64,000 nucleotides of DNA. Origin: Chondrus crispus (Eukaryota; Rhodophyta; Florideophyceae; Gigartinales; Gigartinaceae). Shown here in pieces: positions 19,625-26,714 of the stretch. The position numbers and the translations under genes are program-made. The DNA lies in NCBI RefSeq assembly GCF_000350225.1, contig NW_005178862.1:62001-126000 (forward strand). The letters run 5' to 3'. Below the pieces are notes generated by a model, which was not told the origin of the DNA, did not search any database, and saw nothing but the letters and a program-made list of their open reading frames with translations. The stretch's first letter is position 1; the number at the start of each line of letters is the position of its first letter.

Positions 19625-21205
19625 ATGGTCTCGCAACCGCCGCCGCCATCCGCCGCGCCACCCGTGGACGACCTCCCGATCGACATCGATTACGCAAAGT
19701 TCCTCACCTGGCTCGTCGACCGCCGCCGCGTCCCGCGCGACTGGCACGCGCGTCTCAAGACCGCGCGCGCCTTGGCGCGCCACGCCGTCACGCAGACGCC
19801 CGCCGCCGCCTTGGCGGCCGTCTCGCTCCCCGCGAACCCGCACTACTTTGCCGCGGTCGACGCCCTCGCCGCGCTCACCGACGCGGCCGCCCCACCAGAA
19901 TGGGACGCCGGCCCGCACAAGGACATGCTGGGCCGCTACAAGGGCCGCGCCGCGCGCGCGTGGGCGGCGGCCGTCGCCACGTATGAGAAAGCCGACGTGT
20001 ACTTGGCGGACTGTGCACAGCTCCTTACGCGCAACACGGACGTCGAGGCGAAGAGCCTCAAAGGGAGGATGGCCAAGCTGCAGACGGAGGCAGCAGAATA
20101 TGCACAGCGGGACGCGCCGACCGTCCGCGCCGCTAAGGAGGCACGGGATAGGTTTGAAGGCGCGTGCGCAGAGTTTGGCTTGCCAGCGGAGGGGGAGTGT
20201 GACTATGAACGCGAATTGAGGGACGCTGTCGAGAAGAGGGTGCCAGAGGTGCTTGCGAGCGCCGTAGAGATGGCGAAGGGGAGTGGGATGCGGGAGGCAG
20301 TCGCGTATTATGACGAGTTCGTGCGGTTGGGAGGGAAGGAGGAGGGAGACGTCTGTTTGACGGTGCGGAGGGTCTTGGAGGGAGACGTGGCGCAGTTGAT
20401 ACGGGCAGTGGAGAAGAAGGAAGAGGAGGTGGCAGAGGTCGACTGGGGGATTTCCGCAGAAGATGGTGGAGAGGGTAATGCGGAGGGGGGGGAGATTGAC
20501 TGGGGGATTGAGATTGATATGACCGGAGAGGGGGAGGCGATCGAGGGAGACGTCGGGGCGGGGAGTAGCGCGGCGCAAGGCGGGGCGATTGATTGGAATG
20601 ATGGTGGAAATGCAACGGTTTTAGATGAGGTCGCGACGGAGGTGGATATGGAAGAAGGGGAAGAGCGGGACGAAGATAGTTTCACGCTGGCAGATGCGTC
20701 GTCGCGGGAGGTGTATTTGCACGAGCTGATTGAGTTGGATGCGTTTCTGGGCCAGCGGGTAGCGGAGCTGTCGCGGTCTGGTGACTCAGAGATTGGGCTC
20801 GTTCTGCAACAATGGAGCGAGCGCCCCAGCTGTATGTCGCGACTGGACAGGTCGCAAGTTGACAAGCTGCGCGACAACGTGCGCGGCTGCACGCGTGCGC
20901 TAAACGGGGCCGAGACGCGGCGGCTGCTGGCGCTGCAGCGGGAGAAGCGTGTCGTAGCGCGGGCCGCGCGCGACGTGGTCGAGAAGAAGCACGCGGCGGA
21001 GCGCATGCACGCAGCGATCGATGTCGTCAGACGGAGGAAAGAGGGAGCCACAGCTGAGCTGAAGGAGGTCGCCGAAGAGTGGGCCGTTGTCGAGAAGGAG
21101 ACGGCCGCGGTCAAGAGGAGGACGGAGAAGGCTTTGGGGGGGCTTTATCGCGGGAGACGCGTGGTTATTATGGGGGAGATAAACCAGGTTTTCGCAATGG
21201 GGTGA
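19625..21205 (+). CDS. CDK5RAP3: C53 / CDK5RAP3, UFMylation and ER-phagy adaptor
   Basis: The ATG at 19625 (gccATGg) gives 526 residues. The N-terminal block DLPIDIDYAKFLTWLVDRR matches the CDK5RAP3 signature LPIDIHYNKLLDWLVDRR. It is followed by YKGRAARAW...YEKADVYLADCAQLLTRN and LKGRMAKLQ, as in the family. The central disordered region has three shuffled ATG8/UFM1-interacting motifs: VDWGI (about 272), IDWGI (about 291) and IDWND (about 322). The C-terminal half is coiled-coil. In plants and animals C53 works with UFL1 and DDRGK1 in ribosome-stall-induced UFMylation and ER-phagy. The other partners are not in this window. Confidence 0.92.
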   Translation: MVSQPPPPSAAPPVDDLPIDIDYAKFLTWLVDRRRVPRDWHARLKTARALARHAVTQTPAAALAAVSLPANPHYFAAVDALAALTDAAAPPEWDAGPHKDMLGRYKGRAARAWAAAVATYEKADVYLADCAQLLTRNTDVEAKSLKGRMAKLQTEAAEYAQRDAPTVRAAKEARDRFEGACAEFGLPAEGECDYERELRDAVEKRVPEVLASAVEMAKGSGMREAVAYYDEFVRLGGKEEGDVCLTVRRVLEGDVAQLIRAVEKKEEEVAEVDWGISAEDGGEGNAEGGEIDWGIEIDMTGEGEAIEGDVGAGSSAAQGGAIDWNDGGNATVLDEVATEVDMEEGEERDEDSFTLADASSREVYLHELIELDAFLGQRVAELSRSGDSEIGLVLQQWSERPSCMSRLDRSQVDKLRDNVRGCTRALNGAETRRLLALQREKRVVARAARDVVEKKHAAERMHAAIDVVRRRKEGATAELKEVAEEWAVVEKETAAVKRRTEKALGGLYRGRRVVIMGEINQVFAMG

Positions 21206-22304
21206 GGGGGGAGCGGCCTGGGCAGTGTGGATTACGAGGCTTCTCTTTGTTTGGCATAGACTGTTTTCAGTTACAGCTGCGTGCCCCGGTGCTATCTTGC
21301 GACGATATGAGAAAAGTACGCTATGGTCATCTGTGCTACACAAGGGAATTACCGATGCTAAGACTCGCCACGTCACACTCGACGCCATCTCATCATCCTA
21401 TTGCAGCTTGCCAGCACGACACTCAAGCACTGGCGAGCACCTCAATTCTTGTGCAGCGTCCCCCAACTTTATACAGCATTCTTGCTCGATAAGGGCACGT
21501 TGGAAAAGCTGGCGGAGGTATGATCACTAGGCTCGGCCCAACGCAGGCACTTTCTATAAAGATAATCCCACAGCAGAACGATTTGCTGATTCGCAATGTC
21601 TGGAGGTCCCAGCGGAATAGTCTTTCTTTGAAGGTACATATTCTCACACAATATGAGCGATTTCTTAAAGTATGGAGGACCCAATGAAGAAGCTTTTCTG
21701 GACCCCCAAAATCCCGCATATATTCATTCAGATCGACGATTCCGGAAATTTGCCTCACGGGGTCATTTTCCCAGGTTACTTTGCCGGCCGGGATGGGCCT
21801 TCAGGAACTGCGTGACCTTAGCAAGCGGGCTGTTGCAGAGCGATAGTAACGCTGTAATGAAAAAGGAAGTGTCTCGAAAATGTGCATGCTTTGTCAAAAA
21901 GCATTGAAAAGTATTCCGAAGGTGAGCTTTAATTTCAAGCGTTGCGGACATTCGAATCTATACAGGAAATATCTGCCCAGATATACTTACAAATAGCAGC
22001 TACCGGTTATCCAGTTATCATCCCGTAGCCGTAACAGCGATCAGCAACAAAGCGAGTGCGTGCGAGATTCCCGTTTACAAGCTCAACACATGCCTGCGAA
22101 GGAGGGCTACATGGTCCGAATTGAGCTCCTAGATCGAAGAGGTCTATCAGGAGTGCTACAGGCGGTGCATATATGATTAGGAGCGATAATGAGCTTTTTA
22201 TTGCCTATATGCAACGCAGAAGGGATTTTGAGTACACAGAACTGTGCAGGAAAAGTGCTCATAGATTCGATAAGCCATCTGTTTTACACGAGTTCCATTG
22301 GGTT
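21206..22304. other. Region with no recognised gene, edge of transposon territory
   Basis: Between the C53 stop and the end of the split transposase there is no supported frame. The sequence becomes AT-rich here, unlike the GC-rich host genes to the left. The end of the host transposon probably lies here, but no terminal repeat could be matched to the other side. Confidence 0.45.
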
Positions 22305-23486
22305 TTACACTAGCCTTCCCTCCTTGTCTTCGTTTAACCACTCACAAACAGGGCAGTCGCATGTTACAATATTGGACAAGAAAGTAGTCAGATCTACATC
22401 TTCCATATCTACGACGTTATTATTCCTTTGGTACTCAGCAGCAAGATTGAGAAATGCAAACCGAATTCTCAGAAACGGAATAAGATTCTGCCCCTTAAGG
22501 TAACGCATATGGTGGGTGACTCTATCTATGCGTGCATTAAAGGACTCTGCTGTTGTGGTACGCTGGGTGTCGAGTTCTGCGTAGCTGTCCGGGTCAAAAA
22601 AAGAACAGCACTTCTGCGATTAGTAATGAAAACGGTCCACCACCAGGCGGCTCCAGTGAATTAGCCAAGGGGTTCTCAGAATAGTGGATGAGAACATGTT
22701 ACATGCATTATCATAGTATATGACTCGAGGTGGGATTTGAAAGTGGTTTAATGCTGTTGACAACGCAAGTGACGTGGACTCAGCTCTTGTCATGACCACA
22801 AACCCAATTAGTTTCGGATTTTCACAAGCGCACTGTACAGTCAGAAGTCTAGGAGAATGTCTATCCGAAAGAGGATATTTCATGGTGCAGTGATGTGTCT
22901 CCGCTCCCTCGAAAACAATTCCAGGGCGACACTGACGTCTTCCAGGGAAACAAATTCCGTTTACTTCCTGATCTTTACGCAATGAGTCTGTATCAGTATC
23001 CACCCTGCTTCTCGAATCTTTCATTTCTCCACGATGGTGATTAATTAATCCAGATCTCGTTCCGTCTCCGATCTGGGTCTCTGTGACAGATGCATACAAC
23101 TCCCAGAACTTGACAGATTCCGGGGAGATTTTATTTTCCAACGTTCGAAAATATTCCTCCGCCTTCTCGATGTGACGCGTCATGCATTGGGAGACAACGT
23201 CAGCCATATTTCTTGCCTGAGATATGTGAGTTCCTGAGCTTAGAAGCTCGAATAGAAATCTCGAAACGACAGGGTTGACCCTTCGGACATTCATAAGTTC
23301 ATTGCAGACATTCTCACAGCATTGCAGGCATGGATATTCAAACAACGAAAGATTTGTATTATGGTTGCAATGAGCAAAGTCGTTGAGATTGTCCGTCAGT
23401 CTTCTATACATCCAAAAATATGGTTCTGCCATTGCCCGGCTGCTCCTTCTAAGGACTCCTGGACGAGTAAAGCGGTTCCAGCACAC
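22305..23486 (-). pseudogene. C-terminal half of a split cysteine-rich transposase
   Basis: The frame enters from the retrotransposon junction at 23486 and reads to 22305 with a single internal stop, TAA at 22620-22622. Visible motifs are CFPGRRQCRPG with upstream CxxC pairs, VQCACENPKLIGFVVM, and RVIYYDNACNM, then VVDRFHY immediately before the TAA. The text after the stop (SQKCCSFFDPDSY, then ESFNARIDRV, then CDCPVC) continues the same protein. Many eukaryotic transposases of this cysteine-rich kind (KDZ or HMGXB3-like) have YDxAC...DRFHxxxHxC, so the stop replaces the residue after FHY. The family name is tentative; the transposase nature is reasonably sure. Confidence 0.65.
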
Positions 23487-24157
23487 TGTAGTATAATGAC
23501 CGGCGCGAGCGCGCGGAGGTCATCGGACGGCCGTATACGGTATACACGTGGGCGGTTGTGCCCACGTGTAGCGAGCGCGCGCGCATGCCGAGCGGTCGTA
23601 ATCTGGCGTACGTGTACAGTAGTGCACGTGTCGTCCGAGCAGCAGTCGACGCGTGTTACGTGTGCGCGTTAGCACACGTGTCGTCCGTGCGGTAGTCTGT
23701 AAGCAACACGCGTGTACAGTAGTGCACACGTGTAGTAGCAGCGTCCGTGCGGTAGTAGCAATTATGGCGCTACCTTTTTAATTGTGTACAGTACCCGGCA
23801 CGCACTAGGCGGCAGGTACTGTACTACTGTACTGGGACAGGTGTCCGAGGCGTCCCTCTGCGGGGTTAAGACCTGGCACCCGTCCCCACCAGTAAACGGG
23901 GGCAAGCTCGCCCTCGTCTCTTTTGCGCCTACGTACGTCCGCTTTCGGTTGTCTGTCGCGCGCGCTGGCTTCTAACCCGTTACCGATCGCTCCCGTTCAC
24001 GCACCACGGGGCGACTGCGCGTAACCGACCAGTGAGCCACTCCCTTTTCGCGAGCTCGTCCGATCGGTTCAATTGGCGCGTCGCGTCCGCGTCGCGTGCT
24101 CCCTCGCTAAAGCCTCCGCCTCTCACCCAACCCAGGGCGGAGAGGAGTTATCCCACA
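23487..24157 (+). repeat. 5' LTR of the chromovirus
   Basis: It starts TGTAGTATAATG and ends TTATCCCACA, so it has the usual TG...CA ends. It carries several CACGTG (G-box/E-box) cores, for example in TACACGTGGGC...GCCCACGTGTA, an inverted pair. Poly-GTAC/ACTGTA words precede CTGGGACAGGTGTCC. Compared with the 3' LTR there are about 15 substitutions and one 2-base indel by eye, nearly all in the last third. Confidence 0.95.
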
Positions 24158-24180
24158 TTTGGTACTCTTGTGGAGGGGAT
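24158..24180 (+). other. Candidate primer-binding site
   Basis: Directly after the 5' LTR the sequence reads TTTGGTACTCTTGTGGAGG. The TGG near the LTR boundary fits a CCA-ended tRNA primer, but it does not match the common initiator-Met site, and the tRNA cannot be named from memory. Confidence 0.4.
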
Positions 24181-24285
24181 AACTCTTGAGGTTGAGCCGC
24201 ACGCGTAGTCGCTCGATCGCGCGCAGAACCGTACGGACGGAAAAGGTTGAGAAATCACCGCGTCGATCGCGAAGTGTATTCGACG

Positions 24286-25449
24286 ATGAACCGACCGGAT
24301 CAAGGGGGAGACTCCGCCTCCGGGCGTCTGAGCACCCGCAGTGGCAGTGGCGCACCGCGCCCCCGGGTGGAGAACCCGGAAGCCCTGCTGCGACCGCCAC
24401 CGCGACCGGGCCGCACGCGAGCGTCCGCATCGGATGTGACGCCGGCCGTGTCGGCAGGCACTGAGAATCGCGTCCAATGGATGGTCGACGCGATTCAGCC
24501 GCGCATCCAGGCCTGGGTCGAGGAGTTCCTCGCTACGGAACTCCCCCAGGTAGCGCGCGTATGCCTCGACCGAACGGTGCCCGCGCTCGTGGACGCGCAC
24601 GTACGCAGCGCGATACCACCGCTTTTGGACGAACTTCTACCCGCTCAAGTCCAATGCGAGGTGGTGACCGCGCTCACCACTGTGGATGAAGAATCCCCGT
24701 CCGGCACGGCTCTAAAGATAGCGATCAGCTCCGCCGTGGCCAATCTTCTGGCCACGACCTTCGCCGGAGCAGGAGTCGACGCACGCGAGCAGCGCAACTC
24801 AACCGCTCCGGACCCTACGCTACCGCACGCTGAACCGATCGGCGCCGCACCCGGGATCGGTACAATGGCCCCTCACCCGGAGGGTAAGACCATTTACCTC
24901 CCACCAATTTATGGTGCTACAGGAGGGCCCACAGAAAATGGCCCTCCCGTACTCGCCGATACGGGTGGCCCCTGCGGGACAGAAACCGCCTGGGGCGCTT
25001 CGCGACAGAAAAGCGACAGCCGTATCAGTCGGGCAGAAGCAGCGCACCCGGCGCTCAAGGCTACACCTCGGAGGGTACAGAAAACCCCTCCGAGGAAGAA
25101 GACACAAGACGTCGCCACAGGGCGACGCGCAAGAACCGCGACGGACGCTACGCGCGATACCGCGATGCCGGAGGGGTCGGTTACCCCTCCGATGATAACC
25201 GCGACGGACGCTACACGCGATACCGCGATGCCGGAGGAGGTGGATACCCCTCTGATGACGAGGACACCGAGTCGGACGGATCGCGCAGAGGCGACCGCAG
25301 AGGCCGCAATGCGCGCGACCGACGTCGGTTCCGGCGAGAAGACTCCGATCCGGAGGGCTACAGTAGCCCCAGCGGAGAAGGAGACCGCCGTCGCAGGGGC
25401 AGAGACCGCCGGTCTGCCCCGAGGCGGGATCCGAAACGGTTGCCGGTGA
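24286..25449 (+). CDS. Gag N-terminal part (gag-A)
   Basis: The ATG at 24286 opens a 387-codon frame. The first ~200 residues (MNRPDQGGDSASG..., then a helical stretch with VQWMVDAIQPRIQAWVEEFL and VANLLATTFAGAG) look like a real helical domain. After about 24888 the overlapping frame carries the more gag-like text, and the residual frame here becomes a low-complexity Arg/Ala/Thr-rich tail. A -1 change of frame anywhere in 24888-25449 would fuse this part to the capsid frame. Whether that is programmed or caused by an indel cannot be told from one copy. Confidence 0.6.
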   Translation: MNRPDQGGDSASGRLSTRSGSGAPRPRVENPEALLRPPPRPGRTRASASDVTPAVSAGTENRVQWMVDAIQPRIQAWVEEFLATELPQVARVCLDRTVPALVDAHVRSAIPPLLDELLPAQVQCEVVTALTTVDEESPSGTALKIAISSAVANLLATTFAGAGVDAREQRNSTAPDPTLPHAEPIGAAPGIGTMAPHPEGKTIYLPPIYGATGGPTENGPPVLADTGGPCGTETAWGASRQKSDSRISRAEAAHPALKATPRRVQKTPPRKKTQDVATGRRARTATDATRDTAMPEGSVTPPMITATDATRDTAMPEEVDTPLMTRTPSRTDRAEATAEAAMRATDVGSGEKTPIRRATVAPAEKETAVAGAETAGLPRGGIRNGCR

Positions 25450-26714
25450 TCAGACCGCTGAACGACCTGTTCACCAAGGCCGTCGACCACCGCACGTATA
25501 GGCTGGAAAATCGCAGCGCGCGCTACGACGCGAGTACCGCGCGGCGAGTTAACCGATATCGGAAGAAGTTGGACGTCCAGCTGAAAACCCACACATTCGG
25601 TGGTCAAGATCCAATCGCGGTGCTAGGATTTCTCGCGCGCTTCAAGATGGCCTGCGACCACAATGGGGTCAGCGAAGGTGCGGCCGTATGGTGTTTCCAG
25701 TTCTATGTGACTGGGCAGGCTCACGCCTTGCTCCAGTCCAGGCTACACGGGAACACCATGGCGGTCGATGCGGAGCAGCGCGATATGCTCGAAACCTACG
25801 CGGAAGTTGTTAACTTTTTATTGCGCACGTACGCGACTGACAAAGTTATTTCCGAAGCGGTCGGTGATGTCACCTCCTTCCGTCAGAGCTCTAATATGAC
25901 GGAGGAGGTGTACAGTAACCAGTTGTGGGACAAGGCGTTGCGCTGCGGAACCGTATTTTCGGACAGGCGCTTGAAGTCCCTTTTCGTTGAGGGACTTCTG
26001 CCAGCGACGTGCGCGCAGGTGCGGAATTATCTAGCGACGCATCCGGGCGTGGACTACCCAGCAGTGGCACGCTACGCGCAAGCGATAGGCGAGACGCACC
26101 GCTCGGCTCGAATACATGCGACCTCGCTCGCGTCGCCTCAAGCACCGTCCGATTCGGTGAGAAGGTTCACGCGCAACGCGCGGACAAGGCCCGTGCTGTC
26201 GGTCGAGTCCCTGTCTGAACTCCCGACAGCGCGCGGAACCGAAACGGAGGAGATACTGGCGGTGACGGACCAGTCGGCGACGCCGAGCTCGCTTAGCTCG
26301 CCGCCGACTAGCTACCATCCGTCACCTGCCTCGTCCCCGGCGGGCGCAGCAATGGCGGCCGCCCAACAAGGTGACGCGCGCGCATATCCGTACGGAAGGC
26401 CAGTACAGAACCAGCGGGTCCGGTTCTTCAATCAAGGATTACCTGGACCCCCGCCGTGTCGGGTCTGTCTGGACCTGACCCACCGACAGGAGCAATGTCC
26501 TGTGGTGGCGGATAGCGCGCTGCGTTCGAAGCTTTGCAGGCCTGCGAGGCCAATTACCAAAAGCTTCGGATCCGTCAAGGTCTCCGCCCGGGCTCGCCGT
26601 TCGAGCGTCAACCGCCGACCGCGTGGCGAAATTTGCGTGCGCAGGCTCCCATGGGCATCAACGTGGTCGAGCCGCGCGAGACCGTCCAATCGGAAGAACC
26701 CGCGTTACCGCTGA
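24888..26714 (+). CDS. Gag capsid and zinc-knuckle part (gag-B)
   Basis: This frame is open from just after a TAA-containing codon near 24885 to a TAG at 26712, but has no ATG before about 25648, so it needs frameshifting or fusion with gag-A. It begins with an Arg/Asp-rich linker that includes a tandem repeat (NRDGRYxRYRDAGGxGYPSDD, twice, at about 25130-25260). It then has a retrotransposon Gag domain (THTFGGQDPIAVLGFLARFK, then the helix pair to about 26080). A CCHC knuckle CRVCLDLTHRQEQC lies at about 26458. Gag forms the cytoplasmic virus-like particle and binds the RNA. Confidence 0.75.
   Translation, partial: DHLPPTNLWCYRRAHRKWPSRTRRYGWPLRDRNRLGRFATEKRQPYQSGRSSAPGAQGYTSEGTENPSEEEDTRRRHRATRKNRDGRYARYRDAGGVGYPSDDNRDGRYTRYRDAGGGGYPSDDEDTESDGSRRGDRRGRNARDRRRFRREDSDPEGYSSPSGEGDRRRRGRDRRSAPRRDPKRLPVIRPLNDLFTKAVDHRTYRLENRSARYDASTARRVNRYRKKLDVQLKTHTFGGQDPIAVLGFLARFKMACDHNGVSEGAAVWCFQFYVTGQAHALLQSRLHGNTMAVDAEQRDMLETYAEVVNFLLRTYATDKVISEAVGDVTSFRQSSNMTEEVYSNQLWDKALRCGTVFSDRRLKSLFVEGLLPATCAQVRNYLATHPGVDYPAVARYAQAIGETHRSARIHATSLASPQAPSDSVRRFTRNARTRPVLSVESLSELPTARGTETEEILAVTDQSATPSSLSSPPTSYHPSPASSPAGAAMAAAQQGDARAYPYGRPVQNQRVRFFNQGLPGPPPCRVCLDLTHRQEQCPVVADSALRSKLCRPARPITKSFGSVKVSARARRSSVNRRPRGEICVRRLPWASTWSSRARPSNRKNPRYR

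Noticed and set aside
22189..22503. Plus-strand frame with SFLLPICNAEG
   Set aside because: It is the shadow of the minus-strand transposase C terminus, which has real motifs (CDCPVC).
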